A stretch of 64,000 nucleotides of DNA from Microbacteriaceae bacterium VKM Ac-2855 (GCA_013204985.1 JABMLG010000003.1:62001-126000), one strand, 5' to 3'. Positions 8,841 through 17,650 are shown, counted from the first letter of the stretch. The notes: generated by a model from the letters alone, not told the origin. Made by a program: numbers and translations.

Positions 8841-9464
8841 ATGAAGCTCCAGTTCGCCATGGACACCCTGACCACCGAGGCCGCCCTCGAACTCGCCGCC
8901 GCCGCCGCGCCGCACGTCGACATCCTCGAGCTGGGCACCCCGCTGATCAAGAGCGCCGGCCTCTCGGCCGTCACCGCGATCAAGGCCGCCCACCCCGACA
9001 AGATCGTCTTCGCCGACCTCAAGACGATGGATGCGGGCGAGCTCGAGGCCGACATCGCCTTCACCGCCGGCGCCGACCTCGTCACCGTGCTCGGCTCCGC
9101 CGGCGACAGCACGATCGTCGGTGCGGTCAAGGCCGCGCAGAAGCACGGCAAGGGCATCGTCGTCGATTTGATCGGCGTCGCCGACAAGGCCGCCCGCGCG
9201 AAGGAGGTCGTCGCGCTCGGCGCCCAGTTCGTCGAGATGCACGCCGGCCTCGACGAGCAGGCCGAGGACGGCTTCACGTTCGGCACCCTGCTCGAGAACG
9301 GCGAGGCCTCGGGCGTTCCGTTCTCCGTCGCCGGTGGCGTCAGCGTCACCACGATCGCCTCCGTGCAGAAGTCGGGCGCGATCGTCGCCGTCGCCGGCGG
9401 CGCCATCTACGGTGCTCCGGATGTGGGTGCGGCGGCAGCGGCGCTCAAGGCCGCGATCGTCTGA
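8841..9464 (+). CDS. hxlA: 3-hexulose-6-phosphate synthase
   Basis: A 207-residue TIM-barrel enzyme of the OMP-decarboxylase superfamily that condenses formaldehyde with ribulose-5-phosphate. Superfamily signatures are present: LQFAMDTLT at the N-terminus, the FADLKTMDAGELEAD phosphate/metal motif (about 56-70) and FSVAGGVSVTTI (about 155-166). An AGAAAGCAGAA purine stretch lies upstream of the ATG. With hxlB it gives a complete formaldehyde fixation or detoxification module; no methanol or methylamine dehydrogenase lies nearby, so detoxification of internally produced formaldehyde is at least as likely as growth on C1 compounds. Confidence 0.94.
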   Translation: MKLQFAMDTLTTEAALELAAAAAPHVDILELGTPLIKSAGLSAVTAIKAAHPDKIVFADLKTMDAGELEADIAFTAGADLVTVLGSAGDSTIVGAVKAAQKHGKGIVVDLIGVADKAARAKEVVALGAQFVEMHAGLDEQAEDGFTFGTLLENGEASGVPFSVAGGVSVTTIASVQKSGAIVAVAGGAIYGAPDVGAAAAALKAAIV

Positions 9465-9534
9465 CCGACCTGGTGCCGGGGCGGCTTCCCGCTCCGGCAC
9501 CCGCCGACCCCGATGGCCGACGACTGTCGACTAT

Positions 9535-9553
9535 CTAGGTTAGGCTAACCTTA
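9535..9553 (+). promoter_or_regulatory. DtxR/IdeR iron box on the promoter
   Basis: CTAGGTTAGGCTAACCTTA matches the established DtxR/IdeR consensus TTAGGTTAGSCTAACCTAA at about 17 of 19 positions. It contains TAGGCT (9541-9546) exactly 6 nt before the ATG, so the repressor would cover the -10 element of a leaderless message. Iron repression of the downstream ABC operon follows. Confidence 0.93.
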
Positions 9554-10518
9554 TGACCCGAATCGCTCGTCGCGTTGCGCCTGCCCTTCTCGCCACCGTT
9601 ACCGCCGTCGCGCTGCTCGCGGGGTGCGCCGGCACCGCCGAGGGCGCCGACTCCACGGCCGACGGCGTGACCGTCGAATCGCAGCTCGGCCCCGTGACGA
9701 TCCCGGCCGACATCGACTCGATCGTGGTGCTCGAGGGCCGCCGCGATCTCGACATCGTGCTCTCGCTCGGGCTGCCCCTGGTCGGCGTGCCCTACCGCGA
9801 GGTCGGCGAGGCCGATCTAGAAGCCCCGCTCGCCGAGGCGTACGCGGTCGCCGCCGAGAACGGCGCGGAGGAACTCTTCCTCGACGACGAGATCAACATC
9901 GAGGCCGTGGCTGCGGCCGCTCCGAGCCTCATCATCAGCCGCGTCGACGACGTCGAGCCGATCCTGGAAGAGCTGCAGGCCATCGCTCCGGTGCTCGCGA
10001 TCGGCGACCAGGATCGCACCACCTGGCAGGAGGACCTGCTGCTCGTCGCCGAGGCGACCGGAACGAGTGCGAAGGCGGAGGAGCTGATCGCGGAGTACGA
10101 CGCCCGCGTCGCCGAGATCGCCAGCACCTATGCCGACGTCATCGCGGCGAACACCGTCGTGCCTCTCGGCACCGACTCCGAGGGCTCGCAGGTGCGACCG
10201 AACCGACTGCTCTCGACGGCGCTGACGGATGTCGGCGCGCAGCCCAGCGCCGCCTTCGCCGAGGCGGTCTCGATCGACGACGGCGTCGAGTACGGCCCGG
10301 AGCAGCTCTTCGACGCGCACCAGGACGCCGACGGCATCGTCGCGCTGGTGAACACCGCCGACGAGTGGGAGGCGACGCAGGCGGATCCGCTCTGGCAGCA
10401 GCTGCCCGCTGTTCAGGCCGGACACGTCGTCCGCTCGGACCGCGGCACCCACGAGGGTGGGCCGATCACCGCGATGTGGTCGCTCGACGTGATCGAGTCG
10501 CTCTACCTGACCTTCTGA
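9553..10518 (+). CDS. Iron-siderophore ABC substrate-binding lipoprotein
   Basis: A 321-residue FepB/FhuD-type binding protein. A lipoprotein signal peptide (TRIARRVAPALLATVTAVALLAGC) ends at Cys25 in an LAGC lipobox; the mature part has the Peripla_BP_2 layout with an early VVLEGRRDLDIVLSLGLP segment and a C-terminal WQQLPAVQAGHVV helix. It is followed within 6 nt by two FecCD permeases and an ATPase, and sits behind a DtxR box. It therefore captures a ferric siderophore at the outer face of the membrane. The siderophore itself cannot be told; no biosynthesis genes are in the window. Confidence 0.92.
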   Translation: MTRIARRVAPALLATVTAVALLAGCAGTAEGADSTADGVTVESQLGPVTIPADIDSIVVLEGRRDLDIVLSLGLPLVGVPYREVGEADLEAPLAEAYAVAAENGAEELFLDDEINIEAVAAAAPSLIISRVDDVEPILEELQAIAPVLAIGDQDRTTWQEDLLLVAEATGTSAKAEELIAEYDARVAEIASTYADVIAANTVVPLGTDSEGSQVRPNRLLSTALTDVGAQPSAAFAEAVSIDDGVEYGPEQLFDAHQDADGIVALVNTADEWEATQADPLWQQLPAVQAGHVVRSDRGTHEGGPITAMWSLDVIESLYLTF

Positions 10519-10523
10519 GAACC

Positions 10524-11573
10524 GTGAAGCTCCGGCGAACCGGCCGCGGCCCGATCGCCCTGGCCGGGATCGCCGTGGTGGGGGTCGTCGCGATGGCCGC
10601 GCTCAGCCTTTTCATCGGCACGCGGGGTCTCGACCCGGCGACGGTGCTCACGGTCCTGGGCGGCGGCGGATCCGCGGAGGCGCGAGAGATCATCCTCGGC
10701 CAGCGGCTGCCGCGCACGCTGCTCGGTGTGATCGGCGGCGCGGCGCTCGCGGTCGGTGGCGCTCTGGTGCAGGGCCACACCCGCAACCCGCTCGCGGATC
10801 CGGGCCTGCTCGGCGTCACGGCCGGATCCGCTCTCGCCGTGGTGCTGGCCATCTCGCTGCTGGGCGTCGCCACTCCGATCGGGTACCTCTGGTTCGCGTT
10901 CGGCGGCGCCCTGCTCGGCACACTGCTCGTGGTCGCATTCGGGGCCGGCGCCACGCGGCGGCGGGATGAAGGCCCCGCCTCGCTCGTGCTGGCGGGCGCC
11001 GCGGTGTCGGCGCTGCTCGGCGCGGTGACCGGCGTGATCCTGCTGCTCGACACCGCGACGCTCGATCAGTACCGGTTCTGGACCGTCGGCTCGCTCGCGG
11101 GCGGACGCGGTTCGGAGGCGGTGCTGACGGTGCTGCCGTTCCTCGCCGTCGGCTTCGCGATCGCGTGTCTGCAGGGTTCGGCCCTGAACGCGTTGGCGCT
11201 GGGCGATGACGTCGCCACGAGCCTCGGCCGGAATGTGGCGGGGGTGCGCGCGGGGGGTCTGGTCGCCGTCGTGCTGCTCGTCGGAGGCGCGGTCGCGTGC
11301 ATCGGTTCGCTCGGTTTCGTCGGGCTGGTCGCGCCGCACCTCGTCCGCCGGCTCTCCGGCGGAGACCATCGGATGAGCATTCCGCTGTCGGCCGCGGCCG
11401 GCGCGCTCGTGGTGCTCCTCGCCGATATCGTCGGGCGCCTCGTGCTCGCTCCCGCCGAGCTGCCCGTCGGCATCACCCTTGGGGTGCTCGGCGGACCCGC
11501 CTTCCTGCTCGTGGTGCTGCGCAGCGCGCGACGGCGGCGACCGGCGGCCCGTCTCATCCGGAGCGCGTCGTGA
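10524..11573 (+). CDS. FecCD-type iron-siderophore permease 1
   Basis: A 349-residue FecCD permease with about nine to ten hydrophobic helices and the family motifs RLPRTLLGVIGGAALAVGGA, NPLADPGLLGVTAGSA and GFVGLVAPHLVRRLSGGDHR (the coupling helix for the ATPase). It starts with GTG at 10524, 5 nt after the binding-protein stop; the longer frame starting at 9624 is a shadow. Its stop overlaps the next permease start (GTGA). It forms a heterodimeric channel with permease 2. Confidence 0.92.
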   Translation: MKLRRTGRGPIALAGIAVVGVVAMAALSLFIGTRGLDPATVLTVLGGGGSAEAREIILGQRLPRTLLGVIGGAALAVGGALVQGHTRNPLADPGLLGVTAGSALAVVLAISLLGVATPIGYLWFAFGGALLGTLLVVAFGAGATRRRDEGPASLVLAGAAVSALLGAVTGVILLLDTATLDQYRFWTVGSLAGGRGSEAVLTVLPFLAVGFAIACLQGSALNALALGDDVATSLGRNVAGVRAGGLVAVVLLVGGAVACIGSLGFVGLVAPHLVRRLSGGDHRMSIPLSAAAGALVVLLADIVGRLVLAPAELPVGITLGVLGGPAFLLVVLRSARRRRPAARLIRSAS

Positions 11574-12577
11574 GCCGCACCGCCGTTGTGAGCGTGGTGG
11601 CCGCCGTCGCCGCGGCCGCCGTTGCGATCGTCTCGCTGGGCATCGGAGACCTCGCGCTCAGTCCGGTGCGCGTCGTCGAGGTGCTGCTGGGCCCGACGAC
11701 GCGGCGGGAGGAACTCGTCGTCACAGGCCTGCGCCTGCCGCGCGCCGCTATCGCGCTGGTGATCGGCGCCGCGCTCGCTGTCTCGGGGGCCGTGGTGCAG
11801 ACGGTCGCCCGCAACGCGCTGGCCAGCCCCGACCTGCTCGGTGTCACCGGCGGGGCGAGCGCGGGAGCGGTCGCGGTGATCGTGGTCGGCGGCTCCGGCG
11901 GTCAGGCGGCGGGCCTGCTGCGCAGCGTCGGCGTGCCGGTCGCGGCGCTGATCGGTGGGCTGGTCGCCGCGGCCTTCGTGGCGGTCATCCTCCGCTTCGT
12001 GGATGCGAGCGGGGTGCAGCCGCTGCTGGTCGGCGTCGGGGTCTCGGCCTTCTTCGGCGGTCTGGTCAGCTGGATGATGATCGCGGCGAGCATCGACCAG
12101 GCGGCTCGCGCCAACGTGTGGCTCACCGGGAGCCTCAACGGGCGCTCCTGGCCCGAGTTGCTCGCCGTCTCGCTGGTGTCGGCGGCGTGCCTGCTCGCGC
12201 TCGCCCCCGTGGCTCGACTCCTGCCGACGCTCGCGCTCGGACCCGACATCGCCCGCTCGCTCGGGGTGCGCGTGCTGCCGACGACGACCCTTCTGCTGGT
12301 ACTCGCTGTGCTGCTCGTCTCCATCGCCACGGCGGTGGCCGGCCCGATCGCCTTCGTCGCGCTGGTCGCGCCGCACCTGGCGCGGATGGCGTGCCGCAGC
12401 GCGAGGGCGCCGTTGACGGCCTCGGCCGCGGTCGGCGCGCTGCTGGTCGTGGCGAGCGACCTCCTGGCGCGCACGATCCTCGCGCCCCTGATCCTGCCCG
12501 TCGGCGCCGTCACGGCTGCGGTCGGCGCCCCGTTCCTGCTCTGGTTGCTCGTGCGCCGCCGAAAGGACTACCGATGA
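11570..12577 (+). CDS. FecCD-type iron-siderophore permease 2
   Basis: A 335-residue FecCD permease paired with the previous gene. Motifs: RLPRAAIALVIGAALAVSGA, NALASPDLLGVTGGASAGA and AFVALVAPHLARMACR. GTG at 11570 overlaps the previous stop by 4 nt, and its own stop overlaps the ATPase ATG, so the three are translationally coupled. About nine transmembrane helices. Role: inner-membrane passage of the ferric siderophore. Confidence 0.92.
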   Translation: MSRTAVVSVVAAVAAAAVAIVSLGIGDLALSPVRVVEVLLGPTTRREELVVTGLRLPRAAIALVIGAALAVSGAVVQTVARNALASPDLLGVTGGASAGAVAVIVVGGSGGQAAGLLRSVGVPVAALIGGLVAAAFVAVILRFVDASGVQPLLVGVGVSAFFGGLVSWMMIAASIDQAARANVWLTGSLNGRSWPELLAVSLVSAACLLALAPVARLLPTLALGPDIARSLGVRVLPTTTLLLVLAVLLVSIATAVAGPIAFVALVAPHLARMACRSARAPLTASAAVGALLVVASDLLARTILAPLILPVGAVTAAVGAPFLLWLLVRRRKDYR

Positions 12578-13377
12578 CCGACGACGCCTTCGTCCTCGAT
12601 TCCGTGACCGTGGCCTACGGCGAGCGGCGCGCGGTGGATGCCGTGAGCCTGCGCATCCCGCGCGGATCGATCACCGCGATCGTGGGGCCGAACGGGTGCG
12701 GCAAGTCGACCCTGCTGCGCGCCCTCGCCGGCTTGACCCGTTCTGCGCCCGGCGCGATCACGCTGAACGGCGAGGACATCGCCGCGATGCCGCCGCGTCG
12801 TTACGCGCGCGAGGTCGCCATGCTGCCGCAGGGTCCGCTCGCGCCGGAGGGTCTTACCGTGCGCGAACTCGTCGTGCGCGGACGCGATCCGTATCGGCGG
12901 CTCTTCGGTGCGTGGTCGAGCGAGGACGAGCGCGCGGTTCAGGAGACCCTCGCGGCGACCGATCTGCTCGCTTCGGCGCAGCATCCGCTCGACGCGCTCT
13001 CGGGCGGGCAGCGCCAGCGGGCCTGGATCGCGATGACGCTGGCCCAGCGCACCGGCGTGCTGCTGCTGGACGAGCCGACCACGTACCTCGACGTCGCGCA
13101 CCAGCTCGAGGTGCTGGGACTGGTCGAGCGGCTGCACCGCGAGCTCGGGATCACGGTGGTCATGGTGCTGCACGAGCTGAGCCTGGCCGCGAAGTACGCC
13201 GACCACCTCGTGGCGATGCGGGCGGGCCGGGTCGTGGCGACGGGCGCTCCGGATGAGGTGCTCACCGCATCCGTGCTGGCCGACGTGTTCGGCATCGAGG
13301 CCGAGATCATCCGCGATGGCCGCACCGGGCGACCGATCGTCATCCCCACCGGGCTGAGCGGAGCCGCTTCGCCCTAG
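12574..13377 (+). CDS. Iron-siderophore ABC ATPase
   Basis: A 267-residue FepC-type ATPase: Walker A GPNGCGKST (38-46), signature LSGGQRQRA (142-150), Walker B LLLDEPT (163-169) followed by the FepC-typical YLDVAHQLEVL, and an H-loop in MVLHELSLAAKYADH. ATG at 12574 overlaps the upstream stop (ATGA). It energises the two FecCD permeases. A hairpin at 13387-13446 closes the operon. Confidence 0.94.
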   Translation: MTDDAFVLDSVTVAYGERRAVDAVSLRIPRGSITAIVGPNGCGKSTLLRALAGLTRSAPGAITLNGEDIAAMPPRRYAREVAMLPQGPLAPEGLTVRELVVRGRDPYRRLFGAWSSEDERAVQETLAATDLLASAQHPLDALSGGQRQRAWIAMTLAQRTGVLLLDEPTTYLDVAHQLEVLGLVERLHRELGITVVMVLHELSLAAKYADHLVAMRAGRVVATGAPDEVLTASVLADVFGIEAEIIRDGRTGRPIVIPTGLSGAASP

Positions 13378-13386
13378 CAGCTGCGA

Positions 13387-13446
13387 GGGGTGCCTTGGCA
13401 GTGCCTGTCTCCTCCCAGCCGCACGCTGACAGGATGGAGGCACCCC
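13387..13446 (+). terminator. Terminator of the iron-siderophore operon
   Basis: Nested inverted repeat: outer arms 13387-13395 (GGGGTGCCT) and 13438-13446 (AGGCACCCC), inner arms CCTGTC (13404-13409) and GACAGG (13428-13433). It lies 9 nt past the ATPase stop and before the alcohol dehydrogenase. No U-run follows, so termination strength is uncertain. Confidence 0.6.
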
Positions 13447-13468
13447 CACCCCTCTCACAAGGAGAACT

Positions 13469-14509
13469 GTGCCTACTGTTACCGCGTACGCGGCCCCCTC
13501 CGCCACCGAGCCGCTCGTCAAGACCACCATCGAGCGCCGCGACCTCGGACCGCTCGACGTTCTGATCGACATCGCCTACGCCGGCATCTGCCATTCCGAC
13601 ATCCACACCGTCCGCGGCGAGTGGGGACCGATCAGCTACCCGCAGGTCGTGGGCCACGAGATCGTCGGCACCGTCAGCGCCGTCGGCTCCGAGGTCTCGC
13701 TGCACAACGTCGGCGACCGCGTCGGCGTCGGCTGCATGGTCAACTCGTGCCGCGAGTGCGAGAACTGCCTCTCGGGCGACGAGAACTACTGCCTCAAGGG
13801 CAACACCGGCACCTACGCCTCCGTCGACCGTGACGGCAGCATCACGCAGGGCGGCTACGCCACCCACATCGTGGTCGTCGAGGACTTCGTGCTGAAGGTT
13901 CCGGAGTCGATTCCCTACGAAGCCGCCGCCCCGCTGCTCTGCGCCGGCATCACCACCTACTCGCCCCTGTCGCACTGGGGCGCCGGCCCCGGCAAGAAGG
14001 TCGCGGTCGTTGGCATGGGCGGCCTCGGCCACATGGCCGTCAAGATCGCGCACGCGATGGGCGCCGAGGTCACGGTGCTCTCGCAGACGCTGTCGAAGCA
14101 GGAGGACGGCCTGCGTCTCGGCGCCGACCACTACTACGCGACCAGCGACCCGGAGACCTTCGAGAAGCTGCGCAACAGCTTCGACCTGATCATCAACTCC
14201 GTCAGTGCCGTCATCGACATGGACGCGTACCTCGGACTCCTGCGCCTGAACGGCACGCTCGTCAGCGTGGGAGCCCCGCCCGAGGCGCTGCCGGTGCACG
14301 CGTTCACGCTGTTCGGCAACCGCCGCTCCTTCGCGGGCAGCGGCATCGGCAGCATCCGCGAGACGCAGGAGATGCTCGACTTCTGCGCCGAGCATGGCAT
14401 CGCGCCCGAGACCGAGCTGATCGCGGCCGACCAGATCAACGAGGCCTATGAGCGCGTCCTGAAGTCGGATGTGCGCTACCGCTTCGTGATCGACGTCGCG
14501 ACGCTCTAG
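13469..14509 (+). CDS. Zinc-dependent NAD(P) alcohol dehydrogenase (YahK/AdhC type)
   Basis: A 346-residue medium-chain dehydrogenase. Catalytic zinc ligands are Cys41, His63 and Glu64 with a further Cys near 158; structural zinc Cys94, Cys97, Cys100 and Cys108 are all present. The dinucleotide motif is GMGGLG (182-187). The pattern ([33 protein letters not shown]) is that of broad-range aldehyde reductases of the YahK/cinnamyl-alcohol-dehydrogenase group, usually NADPH-linked. A GTG start at 13469 has AAGGAG at 7 nt. It is a monocistron between two hairpins. Aldehyde detoxification is likely, but the substrate is unknown. Confidence 0.9.
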   Translation: MPTVTAYAAPSATEPLVKTTIERRDLGPLDVLIDIAYAGICHSDIHTVRGEWGPISYPQVVGHEIVGTVSAVGSEVSLHNVGDRVGVGCMVNSCRECENCLSGDENYCLKGNTGTYASVDRDGSITQGGYATHIVVVEDFVLKVPESIPYEAAAPLLCAGITTYSPLSHWGAGPGKKVAVVGMGGLGHMAVKIAHAMGAEVTVLSQTLSKQEDGLRLGADHYYATSDPETFEKLRNSFDLIINSVSAVIDMDAYLGLLRLNGTLVSVGAPPEALPVHAFTLFGNRRSFAGSGIGSIRETQEMLDFCAEHGIAPETELIAADQINEAYERVLKSDVRYRFVIDVATL

Positions 14510-14519
14510 CGATCTTCGC

Positions 14520-14567
14520 AGGGGGTTGTCACTGCGTCCCGTCGATGGGATGGGGTGACAATCCCCT
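14520..14567 (+). terminator. Terminator of the alcohol dehydrogenase gene
   Basis: Thirteen-bp stem with one G-U pair (14520-14532 with 14555-14567; arms AGGGGGTTGTCAC and GTGACAATCCCCT), and a small hairpin in the loop. A closely similar arm pair occurs after glyQS at 61827-61894. Confidence 0.7.
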
Positions 14568-14641
14568 CTGCCACTACGCACGCGGGATGCGCACGGTCAC
14601 ATTGCGCGACCGCGCCGACGCTCGCACCGTAGGATGAGGGC

Positions 14642-15550
14642 ATGAGCCGCACGCCGCTGTCCGGAACCCCTGTCGAGCTCGAGCACGGGGAGTACCGCGC
14701 GAGCATCGCCTCCGTCGGCGCAACGCTCCGATCGTTGACCTTCCGCGGGCGCGATCTCGTCGTGCCGTTCGAGGCCGACGAGGTGCGCCCGGCGTTCCGC
14801 GGCGCGACGCTCGCCCCGTGGCCCAACCGCGTGGTCGACGGCGTCTACACCTTCGACGGCACCGAGCAGTTGCTCGCACACACCGAACCGAAGCGCTCGC
14901 ACGCGCTGCACGGGCTCGTCGCCTGGCAGGACTTCGAGATCATCGAGCAGTCCGCGGATGCGGTCACGCTGCGCGCGATCATCCCGGCCCAGGTCGGCTA
15001 CCCGTTCCAGGTGCACGTGGTGGTCGACTACGTGCTGAGCGATGACGGACTCACCGAGACCGTCACCGGGCACAACGCCGGCGAGACGGTCGCGCCCTGG
15101 GGCACCGGGCCGCATCCGTACCTCGTCGCCGGAGCCGGCCGCGTGAACGACTGGAGCCTCGAGCTGCCGGCCGCGGAGGTGCTGGCGGTGACCCCCGACC
15201 GGCTGATCCCGACGGGTCTCGTCGACGTCGCGTCGGAGGGCTTCGACTTCCGCGCCGCCCGAACCATCGGCGACACCTTCATCGACCACGCCTTCACCGG
15301 GTTCGAGACGGCGGCCGTCACCGTGCGTTCGAGCGACGGCAGCGGAGTGCGGATGACCTGGGATGCGGCGTGCTCCTGGGTGCAGGTGCACACCGCCGAC
15401 CAGCCGACGCCCGAGCTCGACCGTCTCGGCCTCGCGGTCGAGCCCATGACCTGCGCGCCCGACGCGTTCAACTCGGGTGCCGGCCTCGTGCGCCTCGAGC
15501 CGGGGGAGCGGCACGCGGCGAGCTGGACGATCGCGGCCGTCACCGCCTGA
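14642..15550 (+). CDS. Aldose 1-epimerase (mutarotase) family protein
   Basis: A 302-residue galactose-mutarotase-fold protein. Visible landmarks: FRGATLAPWPNRVVDGVYTF, RSHALHGLVAWQDF (catalytic-type His), ATCH-like GTGPHPYL and the C-terminal GLAVEPMTCAPDAFNSG carrying the catalytic-type Glu. It is the LacX/YeaD-like branch rather than GalM, so the sugar is uncertain. TAGGAT lies 6 nt before the ATG at 14642, suggesting leaderless translation. It stands alone between two hairpins. Confidence 0.85.
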   Translation: MSRTPLSGTPVELEHGEYRASIASVGATLRSLTFRGRDLVVPFEADEVRPAFRGATLAPWPNRVVDGVYTFDGTEQLLAHTEPKRSHALHGLVAWQDFEIIEQSADAVTLRAIIPAQVGYPFQVHVVVDYVLSDDGLTETVTGHNAGETVAPWGTGPHPYLVAGAGRVNDWSLELPAAEVLAVTPDRLIPTGLVDVASEGFDFRAARTIGDTFIDHAFTGFETAAVTVRSSDGSGVRMTWDAACSWVQVHTADQPTPELDRLGLAVEPMTCAPDAFNSGAGLVRLEPGERHAASWTIAAVTA

Positions 15551-15562
15551 GCCCGGCCGGCC

Positions 15563-15661
15563 TCCCCGCGCTGTCGTTTTCGCCGCGCGCGGGTGGCATG
15601 CCTGCAGCGCGCGGCCAAAAGGACAGCGCAGCACGACAGCGCAGCACGACAGCGCAGCAGG
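15563..15661. repeat. 100-bp hairpin repeat, copy 1
   Basis: Hairpin arms 15568-15590 and 15607-15629 (23 nt, two mismatches) with a 16-nt loop containing GGCATGCC, then three runs of a CAGCACGACAGCG-like tandem unit. It is about 95 percent identical to copy 2 at 16080-16178; the two bracket the VOC gene. The fold could end the epimerase transcript. Confidence 0.85.
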
Positions 15662-15686
15662 TTCGAGGCGGCAGTAGCCTGGCCGC

Positions 15687-16073
15687 ATGAGGTTCCAGAC
15701 GTTCAGCATCTTCGTCGACGACCAGCAGAAGGCACTCGACTTCTACACCGGTGTGCTCGGCTTCGTTCTCGCCGACGACATCCCGATGGGCGAGTTCCGC
15801 TGGCTCACCATCAGCTCACCGGATGCGCCGGGCGGCGTGCAGGTCTCGCTGGAGCCGAAGGACCATCCGGCGGTCGCACCCTTCACCTCCGCGATCGTCG
15901 CCGACGGCCTGCCGTTCTGCAGCTTCGGCGTCGACGACGTCGCGGCCGAGCACGAGCGCCTGGTCGCGGCGGGTGTGCGATTCACGCAGGAGCCGACCGA
16001 CCTCGGCCCGGTCACGATCGCGGTGCTCGATGACACCGTGGGCAATCTCATCCAGCTGGCGCAGCTGAACTGA
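15687..16073 (+). CDS. VOC family protein between two repeats
   Basis: A 128-residue glyoxalase-superfamily protein: starts with FQTFSIFVDDQQKALDFYTG, ends with GPVTIAVLDDTVGNLIQLAQL. These are the hallmarks of small VOC proteins related to PhnB/DUF1428-like members. TAGCCT is 6 nt before the ATG (leaderless). Both sides carry near-identical 100-bp hairpin repeats, so the gene is boxed as a cassette. Function unknown; the family binds a metal and small ligands. Confidence 0.85.
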   Translation: MRFQTFSIFVDDQQKALDFYTGVLGFVLADDIPMGEFRWLTISSPDAPGGVQVSLEPKDHPAVAPFTSAIVADGLPFCSFGVDDVAAEHERLVAAGVRFTQEPTDLGPVTIAVLDDTVGNLIQLAQLN

Positions 16074-16079
16074 CCCGGC

Positions 16080-16178
16080 CTGCCGCGCTGTTGTTTTCGC
16101 CGCGCGCGGGTGGCATGCCTGCAGCGCGCGGCCAAAACGACAGCGCAGCAGGACAGCGCAGCACGACAGCGCAGCAGG
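16080..16178. repeat. 100-bp hairpin repeat, copy 2
   Basis: Same orientation and same loop as copy 1. Arms 16085-16107 and 16124-16146 pair over 23 nt with fewer mismatches, and are followed by the CAGCACGACAGCG-type tandem units. It starts 7 nt after the VOC stop, where it could act as a terminator. Confidence 0.85.
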
Positions 16179-16264
16179 CTGATAAGTGGACGGGGTGCAG
16201 CAATTGTTACGGCGCGCGTCGTCGTATGCTCCACCGCGTCGTCATCTGTTGCACGATCATCCGC

Positions 16265-17650
16265 ATGACCCGTCAGATCCGTTTCAACGCGTTCGACATG
16301 AACTGCGTCGCCCACCAGGCCTCCGGCATGTGGCGCCACCCCGACGACCGCTCGGCCACCTACAAAGATTTGTCCTACTGGACCGACCTCGCGAAGCTGC
16401 TCGAGAAGGGCACCTTCGACGGCATCTTCATCGCCGACGTGCTCGGCACCTACGACGTCTACGGTGGCGACAACGAGGCCGCCATCCGCAACGGTGCGCA
16501 GGTGCCCGTGAACGATCCGATCCTCCTGGTCTCCGCGATGGCGTCCGTGACCGAGAACCTCGGCTTCGGGATCACCGCAGGTACCGCGTACGAGCATCCG
16601 TATCCGTTCGCCCGCCGCATGTCGACGCTGGACCACCTCACGAAGGGTCGCGTCGGCTGGAACGTCGTCACCGGCTACCTGCCCAGTGCCGCGCGCAACA
16701 TGGGCCACGACGACCAGCTCGAGCACGATGAGCGCTACGACGTGGCGGATGAGTACCTCGAGGTCCTCTACAAGCTCTGGGAGGGTTCGTGGGAGGACGA
16801 TGCCGTCATCCGCGACCGCGAGACCGGCGTGTTCACCGACCCGACGAAGGTGCACGAGATCCAGCACTTCGGCAAGCACTTCACGGTGCCCGGCATCCAC
16901 CTCTCGGAGCCGTCGATCCAGCGTTCGCCCGTGATCTACCAGGCCGGCGCCTCGCCACGCGGCATCGCCTTCGCCGCCGGCAACGCCGAGGCGATCTTCG
17001 TCGGTGCATCGACCAAGGCCGGCCTCAAGGCGACGGTGGGCCGCATCCGCGACGCCCTCGAAGCGGCCGGACGCGACCGGTACTCCGCGAAGATCTACAC
17101 CCTGCTCACGATCATCACCGACGAGACCAGTGAGAAAGCCCACGCCAAGCACGAGGACTACCTGAAGTACGCCTCGCAGGAGGGCGCCCTCGTGTTCATG
17201 TCGGGCTGGATGGGCATCGACCTCGCCCAGTACGACCCGGACGAGCCGATCGGCAATGTGAAGAGCAACGCGATCCAATCCGCCGTCGCCAATTTCCAGG
17301 AGGCGAACGACGAGCGCGGCGAGTTCAAGGTGCGCGACATCGCGCGGATGGGCGCCATCGGCGGCCTCGGCCCGCGCGTGGTCGGCAGCGCCGTCGAGAT
17401 CGCCGACATTCTGCAGGACTGGGTCGAGGAGACCGACGTCGACGGCTTCAACCTCGCCTACGCCATCACGCCGGGCACCTTCGAAGACATCGTCGAGTTC
17501 GTGATCCCGGAGCTGCGCCGTCGCGGCGCCTACCCGGAGGAGTACGTCGCGGGGAGCCTGCGCCACAAGCTGCACGGTCGCGGCGACCGTCTGCCCGACG
17601 AGCACACCGGCGCGCAGTACCGCGTGACGTCGACGGTCGCAGTGTCATGA
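16265..17650 (+). CDS. DszA/NtaA-family FMN-dependent monooxygenase
   Basis: A 461-residue bacterial-luciferase-like (LLM) monooxygenase of the NtaA/SnaA/DszA group, which uses reduced FMN from a separate reductase to oxidise sulfones, chelators or related substrates. Family stretches are clear: GTFDGIFIADVLGTYDVYGG, GRVGWNVVTGYLPSAARN, LEHDERYDVADEYLEVLYKLWEGSW, YQAGASPRGIAFAA and the C-terminal EFVIPELRRRGAYPEEY. I chose ATG 16265; a TATGCT (16226-16231) would start the transcript about 27 nt upstream. Its stop overlaps metN (ATGA), so it is cotranscribed with a methionine-type ABC importer, pointing to an organosulfur substrate (inference). No flavin reductase is adjacent. Confidence 0.86.
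   Translation: MTRQIRFNAFDMNCVAHQASGMWRHPDDRSATYKDLSYWTDLAKLLEKGTFDGIFIADVLGTYDVYGGDNEAAIRNGAQVPVNDPILLVSAMASVTENLGFGITAGTAYEHPYPFARRMSTLDHLTKGRVGWNVVTGYLPSAARNMGHDDQLEHDERYDVADEYLEVLYKLWEGSWEDDAVIRDRETGVFTDPTKVHEIQHFGKHFTVPGIHLSEPSIQRSPVIYQAGASPRGIAFAAGNAEAIFVGASTKAGLKATVGRIRDALEAAGRDRYSAKIYTLLTIITDETSEKAHAKHEDYLKYASQEGALVFMSGWMGIDLAQYDPDEPIGNVKSNAIQSAVANFQEANDERGEFKVRDIARMGAIGGLGPRVVGSAVEIADILQDWVEETDVDGFNLAYAITPGTFEDIVEFVIPELRRRGAYPEEYVAGSLRHKLHGRGDRLPDEHTGAQYRVTSTVAVS

Noticed and set aside
15743-17605. A 620-residue antisense frame over the monooxygenase gene
   Set aside because: Mirror of the real plus-strand genes, no start signal and no recognisable domain.
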